Made by a program: the position numbers and the translations under genes
NCBI GenBank assembly: GCA_944548615.1
Contig: OX155976.1
Span: forward strand, 4,360,452-4,424,451
Direction of reading: 5' to 3'
From: Micropterix aruncella
Taxonomy: Eukaryota; Arthropoda; Insecta; Lepidoptera; Micropterigidae
Length of the DNA: 64,000 nt
Shown: positions 10,070 through 24,365 of the stretch, one piece after another
Layout of the letters: each line of letters starts with the position of its first letter
How positions within the stretch are numbered: the first letter of the stretch is position 1
The notes under the pieces: generated by a model
Seen by the model: only the letters and a program-made list of their open reading frames with translations
Database searches by the model: none
What the model was told of the DNA's origin: nothing

Positions 10070-10270
10070 GTGACTGTTGCTATGAGGACTACAGGGATAG
10101 AAAGCGGGAAAATGCCGAAAGGCTTATGGATGATAAGCTGAGCGAAAATGGAGACCAGAACCTTCCGCAGCTGACAGACCTTCGGCAGAAGATGTGGCGG
10201 GCTTTCGAGAACCCGCACACTTCGACCGCCGCTTTAGTCTTCTACTATGTCACAGGGTTCTTCATCGCAG
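10070..10270 (+). CDS. Shal: Shal (Kv4) potassium channel, exon: end of T1, linker, start of S1
   Basis: Acceptor TTCTCAG at 10063-10069, donor GTATAT at 10271. The exon opens with the last two bases of a Gly codon, then 66 codons [11 protein letters not shown]...GFFIA and one base of a Val codon. The Asp-Cys-Cys at its start includes the pair of cysteines that bind the inter-subunit zinc of the Kv4 T1 domain. The T1-S1 linker ([19 protein letters not shown]) is almost identical to what I recall of Drosophila Shal, and S1 begins at [14 protein letters not shown]. Kv4 channels form tetrameric A-type K+ channels in neuronal dendrites and muscle. The first exon with most of T1 is not in 1-10069, so it lies upstream of the window. 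Confidence 0.96.
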
Positions 10271-10544
10271 GTATATATAACATTTAAAAGGGTTTTAACA
10301 GATATGTACCTGGACTTATGGATGGATTTAGTACCTAAAACCTTCGAGAGCAGGCTGAACTGTTTTCATACGAGTTCACCGGACCGGAGTTCACTTTGTC
10401 TGCAACAAAGCAATTCTGAGGTATATACATAGATACAAGCAATAACCTCAAAATGCGACCATGACGCTGAATTAATGCCAGGATTGGCGCTGTTTCATCC
10501 GCATTTGTCAAACTTAGATTCGAATAATACAAAGCTTGTTATAA
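10271..10544. other. Start of the first visible Shal intron
   Basis: Intronic sequence following the donor; no further feature recognised before the repeat at 10545. Confidence 0.5.
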
Positions 10545-11535
10545 TGAATGAAATGAAATCAATGGAATAAAATGAATGATGTCCTTATTGCACAATAAAA
10601 ACATTTAACGTACAATGGCGGACTAATTGCTAGTTCAAAAATATCTTCCTGTCGACCGACGTGTGACAAGAAGACTAAGCAACATTGGAGTACTATGTAT
10701 AAGATACGATAAAATTTTATGATATTCATTTTATACGTAGATATATAAGGACAAAAGTAAACAAATTAATAAATATTCGAATAAAACATAAATACATATA
10801 TTATTAACCTTTCGAGTAGCGGCATAACTTCATGGCAGACCGTGGCAATTTATTGGAAATTCTTGCAATATCTCCGCGCTCGACAAAAAGTACTATAACT
10901 ATGGAACTGCTATAGAAATCATAAAAATAATAACTGTGCAATGATCGTATTAAAATTTAGTATATAGAATATTGAAATCTCATTTTGTAAAACAATTAGA
11001 TAATTATGAATAAATATGAGAAAGTCGAAAAAGTGAAAAAAACGTCATTTCTAACTTGTACTGGTCTTAAGGAAAAATACGGATCCCTATTTAGAAATTG
11101 TAAATAGGTACTGTCGTGATTTTTATCAGATTGTCTAGCAAAGGAAATATTTCGTTTTGATTATTTACATACAAAAATAATTAGATATTAGCTCATAAAA
11201 ACCAATAAAATTTTCAATGATTTGTCGAAAAAAAAATTGACAATGGAATTTTACCAGAAATATCCTCGAAATGACGCGCGATATTATTCTAGCGGCCGTC
11301 TATGTATCTATGGTAATAATGAGATATTTGGTATGGATTTACGGATGCGTTCGAATTAGAAAATAACATTTCTGTGCGCTCCGGGAGCAAGCCGCCAGTA
11401 TTGGTCGTTACGTAGTCAACGGTGTTCTGTTGTGCAACCAAATTTTGTCGGTACCGAAGGGTTAAATAAATAAATAAACTGCCTAAAAATAAGGAAAGGT
11501 TAGAATTTGTGGCTTAAATTGATTCTAAAAAGATG
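10545..11535 (+). repeat. rep-F copy, split by a TTAA-flanked insertion
   Basis: 10545-10807 and 11462-11535 together match 35685-36060 (CTTATTGCaCAATAAAAAC, GTCGACCGAC, ATAAGATACGATAAAATTT, AATATTCGAATA, then AAATAAATAAACTGCC). The second copy lacks the 654-base insert and so acts as an empty site. Looks like the 3' part of a retroelement, not further identified. Confidence 0.75.
10808..11461 (+). mobile_element. piggyBac-like MITE rep-G with TTAA target duplication
   Basis: A 654-base insert bounded by TTAA at 10804-10807 and 11462-11465. The ends are CCTTTCGAGTAGCGG and, inverted, CCCTTCGGTACCGAC, resembling the CCCTTT-type ends of piggyBac elements, which always insert at TTAA. No transposase is encoded. 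Shares its body with the truncated copy at 5170-5419. Confidence 0.8.
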
Positions 11536-11719
11536 CGCTTTTTCAATAATTGCTTGAAGGTAAAAACCGAGCTAGCGCCTCTAGTAGCGCCACCATCCTC
11601 GAGGATGCTGATTCCAGAGTCGAGCTACATGCACTGAGAACGAGTAGAACAAAATATGATTGTATGATTCGGGGTACGTAGAGTATTATTCTGACTTGAA
11701 CAAAGTTGGAGACCATGAC

Positions 11720-13881
<2,162 letters not shown>

Positions 13882-13900
13882 ATTGGCGCCCAACGTGTTT
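13882..13900 (+). promoter_or_regulatory. Primer-binding site, unit 1
   Basis: TTGGCGCCCAACGTG directly follows LTR 1. TGGCGCCC is complementary to a tRNA 3' end of the ...GGGCGCCA type, as in lysine tRNA; the exact primer tRNA is not determined. Confidence 0.85.
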
Positions 13901-14312
13901 AAGTATTTCATGATCGGTCAATCTCAGGAGTGGTAGACTAACTAATCAAATCAAATCTAATCTAATCTTTTACAAATCTATTTTTCTACATTCTAATTTT
14001 TACAAATAATCAAATTATAAACTACGCAAAGCAAAAGTAATCCTATTTTAAAGGCTAATTCTACAACATATTCTATTCTATTTTCTACAAACTATATACA
14101 GTATAATTAAATATAATTACATGCAATCGAATTACAGCAAGGGTATTATGGTACAATAAAATATTCCTTCCGTTCCTCTTTTTCCAGATAGGTTCCTTCA
14201 CGTCGATTCGACAGTCTGCATTGGGTGAGTCGTTTTTCGTTCTCCTAGCTTGGTGGGTTTCCTTTCAGGGAGTAATTGCCTTTTATAAGTGTCGAACGTA
14301 ACACCACCAAAA

Positions 14313-15728
14313 ATGTCGTTAAAAATTAAACTTTTACGCAAAGCAGAACTGGATTTCGAAATTATAATACGGGGTGAAGTTCCCAAAGATACGGTAGAGA
14401 AAAATAGAGAAATTTTAAAATCATTAATTCAAATAGAGCCGGCGACCGCTTGCGAGTTTAAACCTGAATGGGAAAGTGATATATATAAATCCTTGATTAG
14501 GCTGAAAACCGATATTAAATCGTTAAAAACCGATAATGCGAGTGTTAATATTCAAATTTTTGAAGAAAATTACAATGCAATATCGCGTAGGTTCAATATC
14601 ATGACAGGAACACCTGACTTTCTTATAACAATATGGGAGTTTGTTCAAGATTCATGGAATGAGTTTACAATACAACCAGCGAAATCAATTTCAGGCCCTC
14701 CGTTCGATTTCGGTGCAGACAATTTAGATTCCACCGTTATGGCACAGTCAGAAATACCTAATTTAAATAAATTATCATTGGACGCTGACAAAAGCGGTAG
14801 CGATTTAGGCGTTAATAATTATAATAACGCAGCGATATCCCGTAATGTAGATGTTCCAAATTTTTCTTCAATGACTCAGGATAGTAGCAGGCCGATGAAT
14901 TTATCGAAGCTTCCAGTTTCCTACGATGGCAAGTCCTGTGTATTTGATTTTATTGAGCGGGTAAATGAGTTAGCAGCGAGTCGTTGCATATCGGACAGCG
15001 CTCTGATGCGTGGCATTCCAGAAATTCTTAGCGGAGACGCCTTGAAGTACTTTAGACAAATCCGTAGCACGTTGAATTCATGGGATGAATTTTGTCAGCT
15101 TCTGAAACAAAAATTCGTACCTATAGATTACTCATATAGATTGTCGAAACAAATATTTGCGCGTACTCAAGGAAAAACAGAATCTGTTTCTGATTATTTC
15201 GCAGAAATGACAATACTATTCGGTCGGTTAGCCAGGCCAATGTCAGAAGAGCAAAAGCTGGAAATATTACTCCATAATGTCAGGCCGGTATACTCAAACC
15301 AATTCGGTTTGAATGAATTGGATTCGGTAGCCAAACTGCAATCGTTTTGTGAACGTTTAGAGCTAAATCATATGCGGTCGAAATTTTTCAGCGAAACGCC
15401 CGCAGATTTCGTTTCTTCGGCTCCGCAACATAAAAGCGGAGAAAATTCTTTCCCAGCAGACGTTGCGCCTGCTCATGTCAAAAATAGTAATAATAATTAT
15501 GCTAAATTTAACTTACGTGTCAATACTGTGCGTTCGTTCGCTCCGAATCGTCCTTGTTTGAGATGCGATACGGATGAACATAGCCATTTCCAATGCCCGC
15601 GTCGGAAGGAGATCATGTGCTTTCGTTGCAAGGCACCTGGTCAAAAGCGGCCTACGTGCACCAACTGCAAGTCGAAGGAGGTCATTAGTGACGTTCACAA
15701 TACGAATAATTCAAAAAACTCGTCTTAG
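14313..15728 (+). CDS. gag: LTR retrotransposon Gag, unit 1
   Basis: Gag forms the particle that packages element RNA. The first ATG is 14313 (the frame is open from further upstream but only with a GTG), giving 471 residues. An N-terminal helical region (LKIKLLRKAELDFEI) is followed by a retrotransposon-gag domain at about residues 205-365 (LPVSYDGKSCVFDFIERV, SGDALKYFRQI, WDEFCQLLKQKF, YFAEMTILFGRL). Near the C-terminus there is one complete zinc knuckle, CX2CX4HX4C (CLRCDTDEHSHFQC), and a second where His is replaced by Gln (CFRCKAPGQKRPTC). A CTNC follows but no third knuckle. The frame ends with no pol frame after it. Confidence 0.92.
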   Translation: MSLKIKLLRKAELDFEIIIRGEVPKDTVEKNREILKSLIQIEPATACEFKPEWESDIYKSLIRLKTDIKSLKTDNASVNIQIFEENYNAISRRFNIMTGTPDFLITIWEFVQDSWNEFTIQPAKSISGPPFDFGADNLDSTVMAQSEIPNLNKLSLDADKSGSDLGVNNYNNAAISRNVDVPNFSSMTQDSSRPMNLSKLPVSYDGKSCVFDFIERVNELAASRCISDSALMRGIPEILSGDALKYFRQIRSTLNSWDEFCQLLKQKFVPIDYSYRLSKQIFARTQGKTESVSDYFAEMTILFGRLARPMSEEQKLEILLHNVRPVYSNQFGLNELDSVAKLQSFCERLELNHMRSKFFSETPADFVSSAPQHKSGENSFPADVAPAHVKNSNNNYAKFNLRVNTVRSFAPNRPCLRCDTDEHSHFQCPRRKEIMCFRCKAPGQKRPTCTNCKSKEVISDVHNTNNSKNSS

Positions 15729-16428
15729 GCGCTACTCTCCAAAATATTAATTTCCAAACTTTTCAAAAACTTCATATTTCTTGTGTTTTTTTTTTCCCGT
15801 TGTACTTGTTAAATTCAGATATTAATTCTAGACACACAATATTTTTTTTTCCATATCATTAATCAAAGTTTTGTAAGCTTCAAGAGAGGGCTTGTATTCT
15901 CTGTACATTGGACTACGGCAATTTTTGGTATTGCAAGTGGCGCTAGATGTCGTCACGGGCACTTGAATGTGGAAGAATGAATGAGAAGTTTGGACGCGAT
16001 GTTTGAAAGGTTATATCTTTAGCACTAATTATTGATAAAAAAAAAGCATTCCGCAAGATTGCACTAGTGAAATACTCTGATAATTCTATTGTGGTATACT
16101 CTGATTATTTCTACAATACTATTGATGGCTAGTTCAGTCAGAGCGTGGGTTCGAAAAAAGTCTAACTCTGATTTTAGACAAATGGAAACCAAAAGTCTTT
16201 TTAAATTCATCTGTGCGAAGCTTATCAATGCTTTTACTTCAATTTTAATGATTTTAAGGAACATTTTCATCCATTTACTAGAGATTTCAACTGAATTTAA
16301 TGATATTACACGGTCTCGTAAGTTAGGTTAAATGTCCGCGTGTGCATGACAAAATCTGTAGCGTTGTTAATGAACACAATTACTCACAGTTAATAAAAAA
16401 TTTTCGTTCCACCGAAATTTTTTTTGTC
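15729..16428 (+). other. Non-coding 3' internal region, unit 1
   Basis: About 700 AT-rich bases between gag stop and the polypurine tract, where pol would be expected in an autonomous element. I find no RT or integrase motif in any frame. Confidence 0.75.
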
Positions 16429-16440
16429 GGGAGGGGAGAT
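16429..16440 (+). promoter_or_regulatory. Polypurine tract, unit 1
   Basis: GGGAGGGGAGAT immediately precedes LTR 2, the standard position of the plus-strand DNA primer. Confidence 0.85.
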
Positions 16441-18000
16441 TGTCACGCGATTTCTGTAAATTAATTACAGAATTTCCATAATTTATCGCGTGTTGAGTCC
16501 CAATCCTCGCCATTGTTGTTGTTTCACGACACTGACACCGATCGTTTGACATATATGCAGTTTTGCCAATTCCATACAACCGAATTTCGTCTACCAACCG
16601 CAAGAGTCGAAATCAGCGACTTAATATTTAATAATTTATTATAATTTATGCGATAAATTGCTATGGGATTGGGTTATTAAAATGCAAAATAAATAAAACA
16701 TTGAATATTTTAAAACAGCAATTTTTATTTTGATAAAATACTTATTTCTAATAAAGTAACCATTTTACGACATAGAGTCAAGGTGGTCCTGTCCTTGTAT
16801 TGAATTTTGGGGATAAATAAATTCAAAAAGGTTTTTATAATAAAATTAATCTCGGTTTTGACTTCTTTATTAAATTAATAAAATTTAGAAATTAGCTACA
16901 CAATTTATACTCAGCAAACGGTGAACCGGATATGATCGATTGTTCGAGTATGAACTAGAAAATTCTGGAACATTTGATATGAGCCTATATGAAGCGCCAA
17001 AAACTCGTTTTCCGGGCATTTTAAATCGTAGCCGTGGCGCTAGTTAGTGGAAGTTCCGAGTTGGTCTTCATTCTCTGTTGTGTTAGACATTATATTTCTC
17101 GGTGAGTACGTTCGATAATTATATCTTGGTATTGCTTCTTGAAGGGTTTATCTGGCTGAGTTGGGGGAGCGAGATTCGATTTCCTCGGAACGCAGGGTGC
17201 CGTCTCTGCTTTCCCTTATTCGCTCCTACCCCAACACCTGAATCCCTAGTCTAAGTGGAGGATAATTTCAGGAACTTCCACGGGGAGAATTTCCACGGGG
17301 CAAACTTCTGGGAGCCTTGCCTACTTCAATCGTTCCAGCCGTTTTGAAGAGTACTCCCGAATTCAACCGTTCCAGCCGGTCGGGGTACAAGGGTACAGCT
17401 GAAGAACTCCAGAAATCAAGAATACGCCCATTCCAGCTTTCCTGAAGATCAGCCCGAGCCGGATTGGTCGATCGCCAGCGCCGCTATTCGTCACCGTACC
17501 GTACGATACGATAACGGCGTAAATCGTACGAGTCACCGCCACGGCCAAGTAACCACGTGACGTCGCCGCGACCTAGAGCTGAAGGCGGGAAGTTTGAATC
17601 CGCTTTCCAGAACATTCAATCACTGAAATTTTATCGTACTTACCCTACTGCTGTTTTCTACCTACCACTCGTCTGACTGTTGACCCTTCATGATCAGCCG
17701 GCCTCTGAGAAAAGTCCCATTGTTCTGAGCTAGATTCCAGAGTTTTTGAAATGTATTAAATATTAATTTCCAAAGTTTTTAATTGTTTTCAAAGTTTTTA
17801 ATCAAATATTATAGTTGTAAATATAGATTTCACTTCTAGAGTTCTTTAAAATTCATATTTTCTTATTGTTATCTGCCTTTTACTAATTAAATGTCATCGT
17901 TCAAGTGATTTAATGTTTTCTTTATAATTTTAGTTTCTACAAACAAGCGACCACATCGATTTCTAGGTATCCTAAGTACCGAGAAATCGTGTCGGTCACA
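16441..18000 (+). repeat. LTR 2 (shared middle LTR)
   Basis: 1560 bp; serves as the 3' LTR of unit 1 and the 5' LTR of unit 2. No difference from LTR 1 was seen by eye. Confidence 0.93.
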
Positions 18001-18019
18001 ATTGGCGCCCAACGTGTTT
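18001..18019 (+). promoter_or_regulatory. Primer-binding site, unit 2
   Basis: Same TTGGCGCCCAACGTG as in unit 1, directly after LTR 2. Confidence 0.85.
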
Positions 18020-18431
18020 AAGTATTTCATGATCGGTCAATCTCAGGAGTGGTAGACTAACTAATCAAATCAAATCTAATCTAATCTTTTACAAATCTAT
18101 TTTTCTACATTCTAATTTTTACAAATAATCAAATTATAAACTACGCAAAGCAAAAGTAATCCTATTTTAAAGGCTAATTCTACAACATATTCTATTCTAT
18201 TTTCTACAAACTATATACAGTATAATTAAATATAATTACATGCAATCGAATTACAGCAAGGGTATTATGGTACAATAAAATATTCCTTCCGTTCCTCTTT
18301 TTCCAGATAGGTTCCTTCACGTCGATTCGACAGTCTGCATTGGGTGAGTCGTTTTTCGTTCTCCTAGCTTGGTGGGTTTCCTTTCAGGGAGTAATTGCCT
18401 TTTATAAGTGTCGAACGTAACACCACCAAAA

Positions 18432-19832
18432 ATGTCGTTAAAAATTAAACTTTTACGCAAAGCAGAACTGGATTTCGAAATTATAATACGGGGTGAAGTT
18501 CCCAAAGATACGGTAGAGAAAAATAGAGAAATTTTAAAATCATTAATTCAAATAGAGCCGGCGACCGCTTGCGAGTTTAAACCTGAATGGGAAAGTGATA
18601 TATATAAATCCTTGATTAGGCTGAAAACCGATATTAAATCGTTAAAAACCGATAATGCGAGTGTTAATATTCAAATTTTTGAAGAAAATTACAATGCAAT
18701 ATCGCGTAGGTTCAATATCATGACAGGAACACCTGACTTTCTTATAACAATATGGGAGTTTGTTCAAGATTCATGGAATGAGTTTACAATACAACCAGCG
18801 AAATCAATTTCAGGCCCTCCGTTCGATTTCGGTGCAGACAATTTAGATTCCACCGTTATGGCACAGTCAGAAATACCTAATTTAAATAAATTATCATTGG
18901 ACGCTGACAAAAGCGGTAGCGATTTAGGCGTTAATAATTATAATAACGCAGCGATATCCCGTAATGTAGATGTTCCAAATTTTTCTTCAATGACTCAGGA
19001 TAGTAGCAGGCCGATGAATTTATCGAAGCTTCCAGTTTCCTACGATGGCAAGTCCTGTGTATTTGATTTTATTGAGCGGGTAAATGAGTTAGCAGCGAGT
19101 CGTTGCATATCGGACAGCGCTCTGATGCGTGGCATTCCAGAAATTCTTAGCGGAGACGCCTTGAAGTACTTTAGACAAATCCGTAGCACGTTGAATTCAT
19201 GGGATGAATTTTGTCAGCTTCTGAAACAAAAATTCGTACCTATAGATTACTCATATAGATTGTCGAAACAAATATTTGCGCGTACTCAAGGAAAAACAGA
19301 ATCTGTTTCTGATTATTTCGCAGAAATGACAATACTATTCGGTCGGTTAGCCAGGCCAATGTCAGAAGAGCAAAAGCTGGAAATATTACTCCATAATGTC
19401 AGGCCGGTATACTCAAACCAATTCGGTTTGAATGAATTGGATTCGGTAGCCAAACTGCAATCGTTTTGTGAACGTTTAGAGCTAAATCATATGCGGTCGA
19501 AATTTTTCAGCGAAACGCCCGCAGATTTCGTTTCTTCGGCTCCGCAACATAAAAGCGGAGAAAATTCTTTCCCAGCAGACGTTGCGCCTGCTCATGTCAA
19601 AAATAGTAATAATAATTATGCTAAATTTAACTTACGTGTCAATACTGTGCGTTCGTTCGCTCCGAATCGTCCTTGTTTGAGATGCGATACGGATGAACAT
19701 AGCCATTTCCAATGCCCGCGTCGGAAGGAGATCATGTGCTTTCGTTGCAAGGCACCTGGTCAAAAGCGGCCTACGTGCACCAACTGCAAGTCGAAGGAGG
19801 TCATTAGTGACGTTCACAATACGAATAATTAA
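18432..19832 (+). CDS. gag: LTR retrotransposon Gag, unit 2 (shortened by a stop mutation)
   Basis: Same protein as unit 1 with the same gag domain and the same zinc knuckle pair, including the His-to-Gln change in the second knuckle. A single C-to-A change (TCA to TAA) near 19830 ends it at ...HNTNN, five residues before the unit 1 stop, giving 466 residues from the ATG at 18432. The lost residues are outside recognised domains, so this is unlikely to affect Gag much. Confidence 0.92.
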   Translation: MSLKIKLLRKAELDFEIIIRGEVPKDTVEKNREILKSLIQIEPATACEFKPEWESDIYKSLIRLKTDIKSLKTDNASVNIQIFEENYNAISRRFNIMTGTPDFLITIWEFVQDSWNEFTIQPAKSISGPPFDFGADNLDSTVMAQSEIPNLNKLSLDADKSGSDLGVNNYNNAAISRNVDVPNFSSMTQDSSRPMNLSKLPVSYDGKSCVFDFIERVNELAASRCISDSALMRGIPEILSGDALKYFRQIRSTLNSWDEFCQLLKQKFVPIDYSYRLSKQIFARTQGKTESVSDYFAEMTILFGRLARPMSEEQKLEILLHNVRPVYSNQFGLNELDSVAKLQSFCERLELNHMRSKFFSETPADFVSSAPQHKSGENSFPADVAPAHVKNSNNNYAKFNLRVNTVRSFAPNRPCLRCDTDEHSHFQCPRRKEIMCFRCKAPGQKRPTCTNCKSKEVISDVHNTNN

Positions 19833-20548
19833 AAAAACTCGTCTTAGGCGCTACTCTCCAAAATATTAATTTCCAAACTTTTCAAAAACTTCATATTTCT
19901 TGTGTTTTTTTTTTTCCCGTTGTACTTGTTAAATTCAGATATTAATTCTAGACACACAATATTTTTTTTTCCATATCATTAATCAAAGTTTTGTAAGCTT
20001 CAAGAGAGGGCTTGTATTCTCTGTACATTGGACTACGGCAATTTTTGGTATTGCAAGTGGCGCTAGATGTCGTCACGGGCACTTGAATGTGGAAGAATGA
20101 ATGAGAAGTTTGGACGCGATGTTTGAAAGGTTATATCTTTAGCACTAATTATTGATAAAAAAAAAGCATTCCGCAAGATTGCACTAGTGAAATACTCTGA
20201 TATTTCTATTGTGGTATACTCTGATTATTTCTACAATACTATTGATGGCTAGTTCAGTCAGAGCGTGGGTTCGAAAAAAGTCTAACTCTGATTTTAGACA
20301 AATGGAAACCAAAAGTCTTTTTAAATTCATCTGTGCGAAGCTTATCAATGCTTTTACTTCAATTTTAATGATTTTAAGGAACATTTTCATCCATTTACTA
20401 GAGATTTCAACTGAATTTAATGATATTACACGGTCTCGTAAGTTAGGTTAAATGTCCGCGTGTGCATGACAAAATCTGTAGCGTTGTTAATGAACACAAT
20501 TACTCACAGTTAATAAAAAATTTTCGTTCCACCGAAATTTTTTTTGTC
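19833..20548 (+). other. Non-coding 3' internal region, unit 2
   Basis: Same as in unit 1 with a one-base longer T run near 19910 and an A-to-T change near 20204. No pol motif. Confidence 0.75.
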
Positions 20549-20560
20549 GGGAGGGGAGAT
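20549..20560 (+). promoter_or_regulatory. Polypurine tract, unit 2
   Basis: GGGAGGGGAGAT before LTR 3, as in unit 1. Confidence 0.85.
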
Positions 20561-22122
20561 TGTCACGCGATTTCTGTAAATTAATTACAGAATTTCCATA
20601 ATTTATCGCGTGTTGAGTCCCAATCCTCGCCATTGTTGTTGTTTCACGACACTGACACCGATCGTTTGACATATATGCAGTTTTGCCAATTCCATACAAC
20701 CGAATTTCGTCTACCAACCGCAAGAGTCGAAATCAGCGACTTAATATTTAATAATTTATTATAATTTATGCGATAAATTGCTATGGGATTGGGTTATTAA
20801 AATGCAAAATAAATAAAACATTGAATATTTTAAAACAGCAATTTTTATTTTGATAAAATACTTATTTCTAATAAAGTAACCATTTTACGACATAGAGTCA
20901 AGGTGGTCCTGTCCTTGTATTGAATTTTGGGGATAAATAAATTCAAAAAGGTTTTTATAATAAAATTAATCTCGGTTTTGACTTCTTTATTAAATTAATA
21001 AAATTTAGAAATTAGCTACACAATTTATACTCAGCAAACGGTGAACCGGATATGATCGATTGTTCGAGTATGAACTAGAAAATTCTGGAACATTTGATAT
21101 GAGCCTATATGAAGCGCCAAAAACTCGTTTTCCGGGCATTTTAAATCGTAGCCGTGGCGCTAGTTAGTGGAAGTTCCGAGTTGGTCTTCATTCTCTGTTG
21201 TGTTAGACATTATATTTCTCGGTGAGTACGTTCGATAATTATATCTTGGTATTGCTTCTTGAAGGGGTTATCTGGCTGAGTTGGGGGAGCGAGATTCGAT
21301 TTCCTCGGAACGCAGGGTGCCGTCTCTGCTTTCCCTTATTCGCTCCTACCCCAACACCTGAATCCCTAGTCTAAGTGGAGGATAATTTCAGGAACTTCCA
21401 CGGGGAGAATTTCCACGGGGCAAACTTCTGGGAGCCTTGCCTACTTCAATCGTTCCAGCCGTTTTGAAGAGTACTCCCGAATTCAACCGTTCCAGCCGGT
21501 CGGGGTACAAGGGTACAGCTGAAGAACTCCAGAAATCAAGAATACGCCCATTCCAGCTTTCCTGAAGATCAGCCCGAGCCGGGTTGGTCGATCGCCAGCG
21601 CCGCTATTCGTCACCGTACCGTACGATACGATAACGGCGTAAATCGTACGAGTCACCGCCACGGCCACGTAACCACGTGACGTCGCCGCGACCTAGAGCT
21701 GAAGGCGGGAAGTTTGAATCCGCTTTCCAGAACATTCAATCACTGAAATTTTATCGTACTTACCCTACTGCTGTTTTCTACCTACCACTCGTCTGACTGT
21801 TGACCCTTCATGATCAGCCGGCCTCTGAGAAAAGTCCCATTGTTCTGAGCTAGATTCCAGAGTTTTTGAAATGTATTAAATATTAATTTCCAAAGTTTTT
21901 AATTGTTTTCAAAGTTTTTTTAATCAAATATTATAGTTGTAAATATAGATTTCACTTCTAGAGTTCTTTAAAATTCATATTTTCTTATTGTTATCTGCCT
22001 TTTACTAATTAAATGTCATCGTTCAAGTGATTTAATGTTTTCTTTATAATTTTAGTTTCTACAAACAAGCGACCACATCGATTTCTAGGTATCCTAAGTA
22101 CCGAGAAATCGTGTCGGTCACA
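20561..22122 (+). repeat. LTR 3
   Basis: 1562 bp. Differs from LTR 1 and 2 by three substitutions that I can see (near 21267, 21583 and 21668) and two extra T in a T run near 21920. Ends GGTCACA directly against the TA tract. Confidence 0.93.
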
Positions 22123-22867
<745 letters not shown>

Positions 22868-23064
22868 GTAAGATTATGTAAGACACTATGTAGTAGTGAA
22901 AGTATATGAAAATTTCTTCGGTCCCGTATCGGGAGCTATTGCAATATTTTTTGGTACTCCAAAACGAGGTCATATTTCCGCAGACATTCCTGTTATACTT
23001 ACCTTGTAACGCCGGTTTAGTGTTTATATAAAAAATAAAATTTGTATTTTTTTTATCAATTTAG

Positions 23065-23215
23065 TATCTGTGATGGCGAACGTCGTAGAAACAGTACCCT
23101 GCGGAGTCAGACCAGGTCGAGCTGGTACTCTACCGTGTGGAGAACGCTACAAGATAGTATTTTTCTGCCTGGATACAGCATGTGTTATGATATTTACAGC
23201 TGAATATCTTCTAAG
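23065..23215 (+). CDS. Shal: Shal (Kv4) exon: S1 end, S1-S2 loop, S2
   Basis: Acceptor ATCAATTTAG at 23055-23064, donor GTGGGT at 23216. The first two bases complete a Val codon, then [13 protein letters not shown], an extracellular loop [14 protein letters not shown], and S2 [20 protein letters not shown], ending with AG of an Arg codon. S2 keeps the acidic residue (FTAEYL) that takes part in gating-charge transfer in Kv channels. The preceding intron is 12.8 kb and contains the LTR tandem. Confidence 0.97.
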
Positions 23216-23319
23216 GTGGGTCCTGATTATTTACATGACTAACTCGCTGAGACAAAGAACATATATGTTCTTTAGTTTATAGTTTAGTTGAACTAATCAG
23301 ACGAGATAGCAAAGAAAGC
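23216..23319. other. Shal intron start
   Basis: Intronic spacer before a LINE fragment; nothing else recognised. Confidence 0.5.
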
Positions 23320-23575
23320 CTCGCACAATTTAATTTAATTTAGTTTTCATTTCTTAGGAAAACTTACAGCTAGTTTAACATATATAGGTAAACATTTAGA
23401 AATAAGTGCTGAAGACCAATAATTTTTTTTCACATATAATAAAAAGATACAAGAAGTGAATAAACAAACAATATAACTAGATATATGATAATATTGCTAA
23501 GAAGAAAATAACATATTGTTTAATATAAGTTTCAATTTTCGAGAAGAGGTGTATCATGCAAAAAGCTTGTAATAA
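23320..23575 (-). mobile_element. LINE 3'-end fragment (minus strand)
   Basis: Matches the 3' UTR of the LINE at 46818-47960 (AAAACTTACAGCTAGTT, ATATATAGGTA, GATACAAGAAGTGAATAAAC, TTTCAATTTTCGAGAAGAGG). Extreme 5' truncation; no coding part left. Confidence 0.75.
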
Positions 23576-23632
23576 CTATCTGATAGTTGCTTATAGTACT
23601 AACCTATAGTATATTGTAACAACTAGAGGTTT

Positions 23633-24130
23633 CAACTACAGCGATCGAGCCCGTCACCTCAGGAAGTTTTAACGATTAGTCGTTCTGTCTCCCTGAAGTG
23701 AGCGCAGAAGACTTGGACAAAAACAGTCCACCATCAAGCTCCGCCACAAGCCCGTAAGAGGCCAACGCCTTTTAACCGCGAGATAGCCAGGAGTGTTACC
23801 TAGCGGGCTTACTTCGCTCTTACTTCCAATTACGACCAGATTACTCCAGTCTCTCGATTGGTTCCGAGTTCGAGGTCGCTTGCGAATCTATCGCAGACCA
23901 CGGTATCCTTTGCCCGGCTGTTCACCCAGGATCGGGTAGCCGATGGTCGTTTCAAGTTCAGGATAGGAAACAGTACTGCTTCCAGACTCCCCCGACTGTT
24001 AGTCAGAGTGCACAGTCGATTGGCTTACGCCGCACGGTGCGCAGACCGTCCAGGAGCACCATAAGGTTGATTCCTAAGGGAAACTAGCCCTGAGGGCCAG
24101 AGTCCTGCCGGGGCTCGCACTTCATGCGTG
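23633..24130 (+). repeat. rep-A copy (plus strand)
   Basis: Begins with CTACAGCGATCGAGCCCGTC and follows the rep-A order: AGCGCAGAAGACTTGG, CCGCGAGATAGCCAGGA, GTTCGAGGTCGCTTGCG, TTCACCCAGGATCGGGTAGC, GACTGTTAGTCAGAGTGCAC, CAGACCGTCCAGGAGC. A middle segment (CTACCTTACGAAGCGG in the 29.9-kb copy) is deleted. Confidence 0.8.
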
Positions 24131-24365
24131 GAGGCCGTCTGATGGGTGTTGACCCGTGAGTGTGACCAACCCTGAACAGATTGGGTCTTCGTGGCCAACT
24201 CAGAGAGAGGTAAAATTGCCAATTGGATACGAATGTTATTTAATGTACTATTTCGTGTACAGCCACGTATTTATTCGGTTTCCCCTTGATTTATTCTCAG
24301 ACCCATACAATTTGCAGCCCTGTCCAAGTCTTCTTTGAGGGCTCGTAGACAGCATGCTTTGATAA

